A stretch of DNA of 64,000 bases from contig NC_088775.1 of NCBI RefSeq assembly GCF_954871325.1, positions 33,209,561 through 33,273,560 of the forward strand. Reading direction: 5' to 3'. Source of the DNA: Gordionus sp. m RMFG-2023 (lineage: Eukaryota > Nematomorpha > Gordioida > Chordodea > Parachordodidae). Below are positions 45,174 through 56,610 of this stretch, piece by piece. The notes below the pieces were generated by a model, which had not been told where the DNA came from, searched no databases, and worked only from the letters and a program-made list of their open reading frames with translations. The first letter of the stretch is position 1. Each line of letters opens with the position of its first letter. The position numbers and the translations under genes were made by a program.

Positions 45174-46433
45174 TAATGTATAAAAACTCTATTTAAAAAA
45201 AATAATTTTTACAATTATATAAAATATGTGTAATTCTTATGCAAATAATGGTATTTAAAAAATATGATGATATTATCTTATAAATAATACTTTTTTTACA
45301 AAAAAATGGATTATATATTAAAATTAATAAAATTTTATTGCTATTTTTTGATTTGAATTTAAAAAGAGAGATCTACTTTTCTCTGAGATTTTGCTAATTC
45401 ATCTAGAATCAAATTTTTATCTAAAATAATCTCCTTATAAATATCCAATAGGGCTAATCCATTTAAACGTTTTTCACCGGTTGTGTTTCTTAAATAGGTT
45501 TTTAACCTTTTTAAAGTTGAATAAGACCTTTCATTAGTGCAGGTAATAATTGGCAAGGTAGCTAAAATAATTTATAATGTTTTGATATTAGGCAGGGAAT
45601 CTAAAATGCAATTACACATGGAAAGGGCCTGCAGAGCATTTTTTGGTCTCAAAGAATACCCTATTCTGTCACAAATTTTATACCAAAATTCGACATCACA
45701 AAGTAACTTATCATATGAACCTACTAAATCATCAGCATTAAATTCTGAGATTTTTTTAATATCCTCTCGTGTTTCAAGTGTAATCAACAGTTTAGACTCA
45801 ACCGGCAAAAGAAAATAAAAGCTTTTTAAAATATAATTATGACTAATAAATCTTTCTTTTAATTGAAATAAAAATGTATCAATAAGGGGAATAAAAATGT
45901 TTATTTTATAAAAATCCTCAATCGTAGATGCATCAATATTTGATCGATTGGATTGTCTAGAGACTACTCTAGGTTTAAAAATTTCAATTCCAAACATATT
46001 AGCATTTTTCATATATTTCATGAAATTTTTCATCCACATTCTCTTGATATTTGTTAATATTTCAACAATATCCATTGCTCTATTCATAATCTCCCTTAAA
46101 TCCAAATCAATTTTTTGTAGAATTTCGCTAAAATCATATATACATAAATAACAAATAAACACATTGAATTGAAATTAAAAACTGTGGCTTAATAATAGCC
46201 TGCAAACGATTTTCGGCATCTGCTCAATCTTTTTCCTTGCTTGATATATAAAATTCTAGTGCTGCAAAGACAACATCATATAGTTCAATAAAGAGTTTCA
46301 CCGACTCTTGTCTTTCGATGAATCTGGTCGGACAAAATCTTTTTAGTTTTTTTTTGATTTTTGAGTCAATATCATGATACGTTTGAATAAATAACTCCCT
46401 TTTTTTGGGTGGTGTGAAATAGCTGCAAACCAA
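45174..46433 (-). pseudogene. hAT transposase C-terminal half of H1
   Basis: Three minus-strand frames. 46433-46224 has KKKLKRFCPTRFIERQESV with the hAT C-P-T-R-F block. 46162-45572 covers the central helical part (NIDASTIEDFYKINIFIPLI, LETREDIKKISEF). 45556-45359 has CTNERSYSTLKRLKTYLRNT and RLNGLALLDIYKEI, the dimerisation domain. The frames do not join, so the gene is inactive. The BED finger and first catalytic part are absent. It resembles ZMYM-like hAT transposases. Confidence 0.8.
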
Positions 46434-46724
46434 AAATAAATATAAAAATAATCAAATGTGTATATCTATTATTATTTATAATAAATTTAAAACATAAAAA
46501 TCAAGCGTTTATTAAGAATTTATTAAATTAAAATTAAAAAATTAAAAAAAATTTTTTTTTCCCATTTTTCATGGGGGGGGCCACCCCCCCCTCCCATGCC
46601 TACGCCACTGTAATTTACAATTGACTAAACATTGATAAAATTTTCAGAATAATGCTTTCAGTCGCGTATTAATCATAAATTTGGCCTAAATTTTGTTACT
46701 AATATTTTTTTTCATATATGCTGG

Positions 46725-46800
46725 CTACTATAGTGGTTAGACACCAATAAAGCACAAAATTGGCAAATTTTTAAAATGCGGTTTAAACCTCTGCCCATGA
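46725..46800 (+). ncRNA. tRNA-like (SINE-type) sequence at the right end of H2
   Basis: TATAGTGGTTAGACACC (46730-46746) resembles a tRNA A box and GGTTTAAACC (46780-46789) a B box. The distance is somewhat long but usual for SINE heads. It is followed directly by the hAT end CCTGGCTACGCCACTG. Confidence 0.4.
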
Positions 46801-46830
46801 ATCAATCCTGGCTACGCCACTGAATTTAAC

Positions 46831-47662
46831 AATTACCATATTCGCTTTTAGCGTCTCGCCAAATGGTCCGAATTTATAATTCTAGTTGCTGTAATTTAAC
46901 TCAAACAATTGGTTCCGTAATCTTTCGTCAATTGAGGTCTTGAAACGGCATAATCAATAACTTTTTAAATTATTTATAAAATTTTGTATAGACTCATTTT
47001 CTTTTTATTCTATGAAATTCCAGTCTAGCTATGAACACCGTATTTCTTGGAGTTCGGATTTTAATTCTCCATAATTTATTTTCCTCATATCCTAAAGTGA
47101 TTTCTTAATCTATATATGTTGCTAACTCCTATATCATTTAAATTTTTTTTACTAGGAATCTAGTTTTGTATATCACAAGTTTCATATAATTTTTTTACTA
47201 GGAATATCTAGTTTTGTATATCATAAGTTTCATAAAATTCTGATAAGTTCGTGCTGGAAAAAGCAAAAATTTATTTAAGAATTTATTACTTATTTTAAAA
47301 GACATATTTAAATTAAATTTATTTCACTTATTACATGTATAAAAATTAGAATTACAATAGATTAAGAAATCCCTTTTATCCTAAGGCTATCGAGAAATAA
47401 AATAAGGAGGATTAAAATGCGAGCTCCAATAACTTTTTTATATATAACAAAAATAGAATTTTATTTAGACCACAATAAATTTTATAAATAGGTTTTTTAA
47501 AAGAAAAATATATTTTCTTTATTCACATTTATTATTTAATTTATCATTATTCAACCATTATAGAGTGTCATTTCTTTTATGTCATCATAATTTTAGCAAT
47601 TTTAAACCAAGGACTACATTCTTATGAAAATTTTAAATTTATTGAACTTAATATGAGAATTT

Positions 47663-47693
<31 letters not shown>

Positions 47694-48240
47694 CAAAGTC
47701 CAAATCATTGTTTCTTATCTGTTATATTCAATTGCTGTATTATACATTTAAAAAAATCTGTAGATAGAATATTTTATAATTATAAGATGACATCTGAATA
47801 AGTTTAAAAAATTACAAGTCAACTTGATCTACAAATATTTTAACCATGCTTTTAAAATATATTAATTGATAAGTTGTAAAATTAATTCAAATTTAATAAA
47901 AATAATGTCATTTAAAAAGTTTTACAAATTTATATTCCATTCTGTTCATAAATGGGAAGCCATAGTAGTAGCGAAGGAGGGGGGAGGGTCTCTTTGGAAC
48001 CTTGCCAGTTTAAATACTTTTAAGTTAAAAAAATTACCCCCCCCCCCCCCCCCCATTCATCTCCCAAAAAATTCAATAACAATAATTTTTTAAAAAAAAA
48101 TTAATTGTTTTTTAAAATAATGACTATAATTTTAAAAAGTTAGAACCCAAAATTATTTTTATAAAAATATAACATAGCCAAAGTTGTACAGTAATAGGTG
48201 GCCTTAAAGATCTCCAATAAAATTTACAGAAAAAAACACA
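46831..48240. other. AT-rich interval without recognised genes
   Basis: Contains a short direct repeat (ACTAGGAATCTAGTTTTGTA region, 47150 and 47200), a run of 18 C at 48037-48054 and a patch at 47968-48000 resembling a worn hAT end (TAGTAGCGAAGGAGGGGGGA). The frame at 47866-48093 ends in the C run and has no family features. Confidence 0.55.
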
Positions 48241-48245
48241 CATAG

Positions 48246-48340
48246 CAGGGCTGTGTGAAGCAGAACCCGAACCCTAAACCAGAGTCCTTTGAACCCTCAA
48301 TATTTTACTGAACCCAAGCTCAAACCTTTTTTTTTAAATT
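48246..48340. mobile_element. Possible hAT end with GAACCC subterminal repeats
   Basis: Begins CAGGGCTGTGTGAAGCAGAA and continues with GAACCCGAACCCTAAACC and AATATTTTACTGAACCC. A similar block stands at 55885-55955. The partner end was not found. Confidence 0.4.
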
Positions 48341-48760
48341 TCGGGTTCATAATATTTTTTATAAAAATTTTTACATTATGAGTTAATGGTTATAAGATTA
48401 TATTATATTATAGTTATGATTAATATAATATTGGGTGATGGTTAACACTACCTAACACCCACAGATCGATCTAATTATTAATTTCCTGCAAATTTATTCA
48501 AAGTATTAATATATTTTTTTATAATTCATATCTTAATTTTTACAACATATTTTACCAAAACAATCAAATAAAGGAATATCTTAAATAAGCCCCAATATTC
48601 AAGTATTATATATTTTTTTATAATTCATATCTAAATTTTTAGAAATATATTTTACCAAAACAATCAAATAAAGGAATATCACTTTTTGAAGTTTGTAATA
48701 CCTTTCAAAGCGAAAAAGGAGAAATAAAATGGATTTTACTTAATATAAAGCATTTTTTAA

Positions 48761-49250
48761 TTGAAAAATTTGTTTTACACAAGTATCATTTTATTTCTCT
48801 GTCCCAAATTCAAGCAATTACGTATGTTGTCAGGGACAGATCGCAAGATGACGGAAAACTATATAAAAGATTACATTAAATTACAAGAGGCTCAGGAAGT
48901 AAATGAAATACCATCGACCAGTCAAATTACGACTGCTAAACTGAATCGTTTTATGACAAATGGAGCGATGGTAATTCTGGTAATATGTCACCGATGATGA
49001 ATATTATAATTACATAAATAAAAAAATAGATGAAACATTTAAGGTGGATAATTTGTTAGAGTGGTGGGCGGCTCATCAAAGCGAATTTCCAATTTTAACA
49101 AAATTGGCAAAACGGGTATTGGCAATTCCTTCTTCAAGTGCTAGCTGTGAGCGGAATTTTTCCAGTACTGGGAGAATTCTTGAAGAAAGAAGAAGTAATC
49201 TACAACCTGAAAAGGTAGATATGCTTCTCTTTTTTCATGATAATTTTTAA
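48761..49250 (+). pseudogene. hAT transposase C-terminal part, interrupted by a LINE downstream
   Basis: The plus-strand frame at 49044-49250 has WWAAHQSEFPILTKLAKRVL, then AIPSSSASCERNFSSTGRIL and NLQPEKVDMLLFFHDNF, the complete hAT dimerisation domain ending in a natural stop. The frame at 48761-48997 ahead of it is a less conserved linker (MTENYIKDYIKLQEAQEVNE), broken against the next. The catalytic part is missing. The matching right end of the element is probably at 53107. Confidence 0.8.
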
Positions 49251-49777
49251 TTTTTAATATCTTTCTTGAGTATAGGGTTTCGTCAACTGATTTTTTACTT
49301 TGCAAACTGTCAAATATTTATTGCATTTATTACATTTACTTTGAGCCATGAAAGTTTTTAATCCAACATTTTTCATTATTTTACAATATTATATAATACA
49401 ATTATCTTCTTTTGTTAAAAATTTATATTATAAAATAAATTATATTAATGTGCAATTAGATTATATTTTCAAAATACTATTTATTATACATGCATTTTTT
49501 TAAATAGCGATTTATTTTTATTTTATAAATTAAATAGTAAATTAAATACAATATATTATATTCTCAAAATATTTTCCATTTTTATAAATTATACTCAAAA
49601 TCCTTTATTTTCAATTTTCAAATAATAAATAATATAAAGTATTAAAAAAAACGAAAATATAATATTTTATGTTTTAAATTTAAAAATGTTTGAAAAATAT
49701 ATAATAATACTATAAAAAAAAGAACGGAGATGGTGTGACGCAGGGAAACAAAAATGAAAAAGGGACGTAAGTGTTGT

Positions 49778-50237
49778 CTAGGATAGCTCTTTGGCTAGAA
49801 GACTACCATTGAAACTGATATAATTAGCTTTGAGAATCGTCGTTGACGAAGCAAAAAACCCTCTCGAGGTTCTTCTGAGAGTTTGCTGATTTGTGATCCT
49901 AAGTTTTTGAAAAATGCTAAGGCGAGTTTGCCGAAGGTGCCAAGAGTGGTTGATATGATTGGGATGAAGCAATGATCGTTCATTATTTCTGTGTATTTAG
50001 AAGTTTTAAGTTGTTCCTTCTGGTCAAGGATGTTGATGGCGTGGTTGGATGGGGCCAAGGGGTCAATACAGGAATAGTCCCATACTAAAAGTTGGCCTCT
50101 CCTCCATGGGATTTGAGAGATCCCGTGAGGGCGTTTACCGTCAGATCTAAAAAGACCCTGTGGTTCTAGAGTGGAAGGAATTTGGGCGATTTCAGTGCAT
50201 GTTGGATGATTGTATTACATTGCTTGTGTCTGATGAA
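49778..50237 (-). pseudogene. LINE restriction-like endonuclease and C-terminus
   Basis: Minus-strand remnants of the nuclease: an EPQGLF and KRPHGISQIPW region followed about 15 residues later by VWDYSC (about 50130-50080), then 50058-49795 with the C-terminal TFGKLALAFFKNLGSQISKL and SEEPREGFLLRQRR. In the sister fragment at 30212-30736 the catalytic block reads RPDG; here it reads RPHG, so the catalytic Asp is replaced. Frame changes also occur between the CCHC cluster and this part. Confidence 0.7.
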
Positions 50238-52060
50238 TCATCCATTGCAGGAGCGACAATGTAAACTATGTCTACCCTTCGAGTCAACTGGCGAGTTGCA
50301 CCCTGAGCAGATGTGAGGGTGAGTGATGGAACAATTTAGACGAATGCCGATGGCATGGGTAAATTCATTGTTGGATATTTGAAGCTGAAGATTGGTAGAT
50401 TGGATGGCCTCAAGAAACTCATGTCCCGTACCATTGAGCAGGGAAGAGAATAGGGTGCGGTCGGTAGATTGCATGCTAGATAAGAGAGTTTCAACGCAGC
50501 GAGCAACCACTGGTACATCCCAGTCTTTCTGTCTATGGGTTGTGGGGGGATGAGAATCAGCATTGATCCTTGTTTTCCAAATATCCGTAGCCACGATTAA
50601 GGAAAGGTCTTCTTTAGAATTATGGGCGGTGGTTATTGGCTTTGTCAAGAGACTACTCGATATGAAAGTAGTTATTGCTAAGTCATGTGGAGATCTGATG
50701 CCGAGACCACCAAATTTGGTTGGAAGAGTTGCTTGGGCCCAAGCGGTTTCGTTGAATCTGATATTTACTATTTTTTCGGTTAAGTCCTTTATTCCTTTTT
50801 CGTAAGTTTGGAGAGGAATAGGATATTTAAAAATTGGTGTTGACCGAAGTGCGCAAAGAATCCTTGGTATAAAAAAGAAATTTTTTAGCAAAAAAAAGGA
50901 CTTGTGTGATGGAAGAAGTGTAAAGATGTCCTCCAGTTTAAGGAGTATGTCAAGTGTGGAATGAAGAAAGGTGCTTATTGCCTCGTGTCCTCCTACAGGC
51001 GATCCTAGATGTGTTAATTCAACGCTTGATGTGAATTTGAAATCGTGAGTGTTGGGAGCATTAGAATTTAAATGTGAGAATTCAGATTTGCTCTGGTTAA
51101 GCGAAAGTCCAATGGCTGAGCCCATTTCTTTAATTATGTTGACTGCTTTGGCGATTTCACTACAGGGACCACTCAAGATTCCATCATCAATATACCAAGC
51201 GTGGAGCGATAGAGTACATGAAGAGTTTATTGATTTCATGTCATTGATTCCAAGACTAAAGAGAAGGGATCCGAGAGGGTTACCCTGTTGGATACCCTCG
51301 ACAGAAAGTATCTTTTCTTTGTTGAATTGTAAGATTGTTGGTGATTGGTAGCAAGAGAAAAGAAATTTGGTGTAAGCGGGGAAATGGAAGCAGGTTGAAT
51401 GTAGGAACGTGTTGCGCGAAAAAGTGTTGTAGGCGTTAGAGAAGTCAATTTTTACTAGGGATTCGTTTTTTGGGTTATTTTCAAGGTGAATTCTTGTTAA
51501 GTGCACAGCAGCTTTACACCCACCAGGTATCCCTACACCAAGTTGGTAGGGGCTTAGAATGTGTGCAGCATCGTGTTTGATTCTAGATGCGATTAATTTA
51601 GCGACCAATCTACGGTAAGTTGAACCAATGGCGCTGGGCCGAATGTCCTTGTTTGGGTTTTGGAGTGCGATGAGTCTGGCACCGAAGAGTAAGGGGGTAA
51701 TAAAGCTGGGTACGTCTCCATTTAGGATTTTGTTGACTAAGTTTGTGATTTTAGTGAGAATTGAAACCTGTGTACAGATCACAGGAGAGGTAATTCCTGT
51801 AAAAGAATTGGTCTAATCCCATCTAGACCATGAGCCGAATCCCGATGAAAAGATAGGATTGCTTTCCTTACTTCTTCCTGTGTGAAGTCTGCTGCACAAT
51901 GGGAGTAGGGTTGGGGCAATATTGGCATAAATGTTGTTGTGGGATGCTTTGATCGAAGCTTAATTAAGGTATTTAAATTGGATTCCGCCAGAGTGTCATT
52001 GGTTGAAATGAGTTTGAGGGCCCCTTTGATATTAAGACTGTCAATTTTCTTCGAAATCAA
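50238..52060 (-). pseudogene. LINE reverse transcriptase
   Basis: 52060-51779 holds the region before RT (ADFTQEEVRKAILSFHRDSA, then HGLDGIRP). 51782-50238 is a 514-residue frame with the RT blocks: FGARLIALQNPN, IRPSAIGSTYRRL, LVKIDFSNAYNTF (first catalytic Asp), EGIQQGNPLGSLLFS, AWYIDDGILSG (catalytic Asp pair), LNQSKSEF and HLGSPVGG. It ends with CSGCNSPVDSKGRHSLHC, a C-x2-C-x9-H-x3-C cluster preceding the endonuclease. A single frame change at about 51790 separates the two frames; the second starts at a non-ATG codon, so this is a break and not a start. Confidence 0.85.
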
Positions 52061-52599
52061 TGAGGCTTTTTGTTGAAGTGGGGTAATTTTTTTTTGTTTT
52101 TGGGATGTCTGGTGATTTGGGACTCATGAAGATGAGTGTTGATGTTTAAACAGGCATCTTTTATTTGTTGAGTTAAGGATTTTTGGAGTGATATGTCAGG
52201 TATTTTGAAAGTATTGTACCCGAAGTTTAGAAATTTTAACCATTCTTCTTCATTGTTAAAATTTTGCAAAAGAGAAGATATGCAGTTGCTGAGAGATTTA
52301 GCTACTTGTATTCTAGCTCCTTTGGGTATTCTCGTTATGATACTTGGTTTTGTGGAGTTAAGAAAAATATCTGAGAATGAGGCACCAATTACTTGGTTTA
52401 GAAGGGGATCTATGAGAGGGAGGGGAAGCGAGTAAGTGATCTGAGAAAGAGGCGTGTGTTTTGAATGCGGACACCTGTTAGAGATTGGTCCATGAACAAA
52501 AAATTCTCCATCATTTGTTAAATGTATTGGTTTCAGGCAGGATGGGCAGATTTTGCGTTCATGGGGGATGGCCATAGGTATAAAAAAAAATGCTGCCAA
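52057..52599 (-). pseudogene. LINE ORF N-terminal part with zinc finger
   Basis: The frame starts at 52599. Residues about 18-50 contain CPSCLKPIHLTNDG ... NRCPHSKH, a C-x2-C ... C-x-H type finger, followed by a helical linker. R2-type LINEs use N-terminal fingers for DNA binding. The frame is lost at a run of A on the minus strand (about 52087-52095) and continues in another frame in 52060-51779. The shift at a homopolymer is most simply a mutation or sequencing error. Confidence 0.7.
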
Positions 52600-52734
52600 T
52601 AATAAAGCAAAAGCGCCTGTGAGAGGTCTGTTGATTGATGAGCAAAAATAGCGAAGGAATGATGAATATGTATGTCAGAAAAATCGAGCAACGAGCGAGA
52701 AAGATGCTCAATATGAGAGGTTTCAAATAAAAAA

Positions 52735-53107
52735 AGGATTAATTATTAAAATAATATATTTAGAAAAACAATTAATTTTTTTTAAAGTTCAAGTTTTTAG
52801 TTTTCCTAAATATTAGTTTTATTTTTTTTTGCAATATAAAATATAGTATATGCTCAAAATATTATTACCATTTTTATGAATATTAGTTTTATTTTTATAA
52901 ATTCAATATAATATTCTCAAAATATTAGCTTTTTACATGTATTTTTTAAATAATAAGCGATAATACTCGCTGAAAAATATGGTATACCTCATAGGTGAAT
53001 TTTTGTATATACCAGGTCGAATATAATTTTAAAAAAATATCCGGGCCGGGCCTTAAATTTTTAAATCCGGGCCGGGCCGTGCAAATGGTACCTCTGCAGG
53101 TCTCTGA
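52735..53107. mobile_element. Right end of the interrupted hAT remnant
   Basis: AT-rich sequence resembling 49480-49620, then subterminal blocks CCGGGCCGGGCC at about 53042 and 53068, and the terminus GGTACCTCTGCAGGTCTCTGA at about 53087-53107. The reverse complement begins with CAGAGACCTGCAGAGG, a common hAT-like terminus. The left partner was not found. Confidence 0.5.
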
Positions 53108-54520
53108 TATATATAAAATTATAATAAATCTATGTAATATTAAATTTCATAATATTTTTTTAATTCACTCCATAGTTAATGTTTCGCCCTCCACAGAGTC
53201 TTGTTCCGATTCATATTCAATATCATTATTTTCTTTAATATTTTTAATCAATCTTAAGTTATGATATACTCTTACCTATTTTCCTGTTGTAGAAGTCTTC
53301 AATCGATTTCTGTTTTTCGTATAAATATTGCCCCAAACCTACCAATTTCTTTTTGAAAGAAAAGTCGAACTAGGAAAGGTTAGTAAAATATTAGCTACTT
53401 CTCTTAATGGGCAAGGTGGGCAAAGTGCATTCCACCAACTTGAGGTTTCCACATATTTTGGCTATTAAATATGCCGCTTTTACTTTTGAAATTTATTATA
53501 TCACTTAAAATATTTTGATTATCACCACCTTGTAAAATACCTAATTCTTGTATTATATCACATGCGTCATCAAATTCATTACTAGTAAGATGCTCCCCTT
53601 GATATTAAGGGTTCAATAAATAAGCAGCATTGTGAGGAAATGTGTTTAGATAATTTTTTCTCTTTTCAAACATAACTTTAATTTTTCTTTATTCAGATGG
53701 AGTAAATATAGAATCATGGCATGATTGTTTTATATATTATTGGTAATTTTGATAATCATTCTCATTAATTTCACCCAATTTTTCGCTAGAGCTAAAAGTA
53801 TTACAAATTACATTTATGTGATTTTTTGTAGAGGTTGATATTTTAGAATTTGAATAAAATTCTTCCTTAATTATGACAGGGTGCATAGTACTGCTGCTTT
53901 GTAAATGCTTGACCATTCATCAACGTGGTTAATATAGGACATCTTGCAAAATGCATAACGCTTTAACTGATTTACCATCGCGTACTTCTTGATAATGTTT
54001 CCAAACTTTGACCATAATCCGTAATATATTAGAATTTAACTATAAAAGATTTTAATTATTGTAAAGTTAATTAATCTTAATTATTTTATAATTATCGCCA
54101 ATTATTTCAATAATTTGGCTAAATATTATATAAAATATAATATATAACTTTTTACCAGAATTCAAAAAATTATTTTGTAAATTTGACAAGAACAGCTTTA
54201 ATTTATAAATTCAAATGTAACAAGTGGAAGTAACATAAATGAGAATTAATATAATTTATACTCGGCTAAATATTAAAGAAAATTTAAATTTATTAAAAAA
54301 TAAACCATGACTTAGCTAAATTATTATATTTATTTATTTTAATAAAAAAATTCTTTTGTTTTCGATTCCCTCCTGATGCAAATATATTTTTAAATTCATT
54401 GTAACCTAATAAGATTGATAAATATGCTTTTAATGTTTACTAGTTAATTATATCAAAATATTTATTCGCAATAATATTTTAGAATATTTGACCTGTAAAT
54501 TAACCTACATGCCAACCCTG
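53108..54520 (-). mobile_element. hAT element D1, internally deleted
   Basis: Minus-strand copy of the same family as D2 (60076-62950). The terminus CATGCCAACCCTG at 54508-54520 matches the reverse complement of the D2 left end CAGGGTTGGCATG. It carries a broken BED-finger region (about 54000-53650; W-K-HYQ block) and a broken dimerisation domain (53340-53180; NWSVWGN and KNRNRLKTS-type blocks), but the catalytic middle is missing. The sequence at 54012-54285 is the inverted counterpart of 60280-60356 plus 61251-61480 and contains the unoccupied target GGAAGTAA (54226-54233). The left end is cut at 53107. Confidence 0.75.
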
Positions 54521-56540
54521 TTTAAATATAACATATTTTTATTTATTTTTAATATAAAAACACTTTTTGGTGAAAATTATTTTGCGTGGAATCCTTTTTA
54601 TTATAATTTAGAGTAGGGGAGACTGGGAATGGTTGGGGCAATTTTCGTTCAAACCTGAATATTTCAATAATATTAGACTAATCTGAATAGGTTAAACATC
54701 TTCTATATCTTAAAAGTATAGGTTATTTGAAATAATTCATATATATTTTATAAAACTATATTTTTTTGGAAAATTGATTAGAAAAATTTTCTTTTATCCC
54801 ACTATGACATACACTGACACACATATGTGATAGTTATCCACTAATAAAATAAATATACAAATAAATTTAAAATCGATAGACTATGACACATTTGATTTTA
54901 TTGATAATAATGCAAAACATAAATAAATATTGATTTTGGAGTGACTAAAAGATATATAATTATTTACACAATCTTACCTGTAAATAATTATATTTAAATA
55001 ATCTTACCTGTAAGTAATTATAAATTTGTGATTGAGGTTTTTGGATATAAATTTAAGGATTTTCCATAATCCTCTGTACAGAAGATGTTCCTCTCTTTTA
55101 TTGTAATTTCGCATATAGCTAATAAATGGTAAAATGAGCTGAAATGGCGTATCTCAACTATACTTTGACCAACCATGACTGAGCCTATTAACTTTACAAA
55201 TATCATTCAGAATCATATTAATTCCTGTTTATTGATTCTGAAAATTTGTCAGATTTATTAATAAGGTTTTGACTTTTCTAAATTTATCAAGATTTTTAAA
55301 GTTTTATTTATAAATTTAATCTATAAAGTGCAATTATATTTTATTACTTTTGGTATGCTAGAACACATTTTCTTCTTAAAAATTAAATGCTAAATATTCT
55401 TCAAATCTTTTTATCCAATTATGTATGACTAATCATTTATGTTGGGTTAATATTTCATTTCTAAGTCAAATTATAATTGGAGTGACCTAACGTTCCCCTG
55501 TATTCAATGTACCCTGGTCTTTCCTACTTTATTTTATGTAAAAATTTAAAAATTTACCAGCATATTTCGTAACTTTTTTTAATAACAGATAATGGTAGAT
55601 ATTTTAGGAATATTTATTTTTGTTTGTTGGATTATAAAATTAAAAGTAAGACCAAAGAAAAGAACATAATCACAAGGTAAAATAGCTTTATTAATTGCAA
55701 GTTGTAATGCACTTTCAAAGTTAGGTATAAAAATTCGATATTTTTTTAACATCTCGATTTTGGAAGATATTCGAATTACATTGATAATTTATTTTTATTC
55801 TAAGGCCTATATAGTAAAATAAAGTTTATAATAAAAGCTGTTGTTTCTGTTATTTTTACTAAATTTTATAAGTCTATTATCTGGACCACGAACCCTGAAC
55901 CTCCCTGAACTCGAACCTGTTCAGAAATATTTTACTGAATCAGAACCCCCATTATTTCATTTCTTATAGGTGAGATGGCCCACTCAGATTCTGGAGCTAC
56001 ATTAGTAATAATTTTTATCTTAACCTTTATAAAATAAATTATTTATAAAATATTTACCCTTTTATTGCAATTGCAATCACATTTTTCGTGCTTTATCAAC
56101 CTGATATATAGTGTTCTACTCACATTAAATTGAGGACCATCTTCTCTCAGTATCACGTCGAACTGCAGAACCTGATAATATTGTTTTATAATTTTTCTCT
56201 CAATAAATTTAACTTATGAAGGGAATCCATTGAATATATTTTGTTTTTTTAAAAATAGTGCTTTTCAATTTTATTTTATAAAACTCTAACACTTTTCTAA
56301 CCAATGGCGATCACTGCATTTTTTTTAACAAGCCTAAAAAACCTATAAGGCAGCGATAACTCAACTTCTACAAAGTTTTATACCAAAACATCTTTCAAAT
56401 CAATCTTTATTAAATCTTAATTAAATTTGAAACGATTCAAGTGACCGAGTTAAGTTCAGGATTTATTAATTATTAGAATCAAGTTTTAAAAAGTAATCTT
56501 AAAAAAACGTTTTGTTATATAGATATGCATACCATAAATT
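54521..56540. other. AT-rich interval without recognised genes
   Basis: One patch at 54614-54650 (GTAGGGGAGACTGGGAATGG) resembles the start of the patch at 63350 (GTAGGGGATACTGGGGCTAT), so both may be transposon ends of one family. A GAACCCTGAACC block at about 55890-55955 resembles the hAT-like end at 48246. No coding sequence was recognised. Confidence 0.5.
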
Positions 56541-56544
56541 CTTT

Positions 56545-56610
56545 TAAAGAGGTCTCGACTGGCGTGCAACTCAGGCAAGCGTGTAAGCAACAACCACTGC
56601 ACCTCTCTAT
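56545..56610 (-). ncRNA. tRNA-derived SINE head or tRNA pseudogene
   Basis: On the minus strand GTGCAGTGGTTGTTGC reads as a good A box (consensus TRGCNNAGTGG) and AGTCGAGACC as an imperfect B box, about 35 bases apart, with a CTTACACGCTTGCC anticodon-arm-like middle. It is similar in layout to tRNA-Val. No clear tail or target duplication was found. Confidence 0.45.

Larger units (their letters stand above)
42028..46610 (-). mobile_element. hAT element H1, nested in H2
   Basis: Ends CAGTGGCGTAAGG and, reverse-complemented, CAGTGGCGTAGGC, with an exact 8-bp duplication TAATTTAC (42020-42027 and 46611-46618). Poly-G tracts follow both ends. The minus-strand transposase remnant lies at 46433-45359. 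A 2.9-kb Helitron-like insert (42274-45173) separates the transposase from the left end. Alignment of its flanks to H2 shows the hAT sequence is continuous without the insert. Confidence 0.9.
40168..46822 (+). mobile_element. hAT element H2 interrupted by hAT element H1
   Basis: The left end TAGTAGCGTAGAG and the right end CTACGCCACTG face each other. The flanking 8-mers are TATTTAAC and AATTTAAC, one mismatch. The plus-strand transposase C-terminus at 40600-41176 closely matches that of H1. H1 is inserted at 42028. H2 also holds a small GC-ended element (41319-41658). The pairing of the two ends across H1 is inferred from the near-matching duplication. Confidence 0.6.
49735..52620 (-). mobile_element. 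Non-LTR retrotransposon with R2-type endonuclease
   Basis: A nearly full-length minus-strand LINE of about 2.9 kb with one original ORF. Order: N-terminal Cys/His finger, linker, reverse transcriptase, CCHC cluster and restriction-like endonuclease. It is inserted in the 3' part of a hAT remnant: sequence on both sides has the same AT-rich style with CTCAAAATATT phrases. The coding region now has at least three frame changes, so this copy is dead. The 3' border is about 49735 and the 5' border about 52620; no target duplication could be fixed. Clade within the RLE group (R2, R4, NeSL, Hero and others) is not resolved. Confidence 0.85.

Noticed and set aside
48246-53107. Joining the CAGGGCTGTG end at 48246 and the GGTCTCTGA end at 53107 into one hAT
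   Set aside because: The two termini are not inverted repeats of each other and no 8-bp duplication was found.
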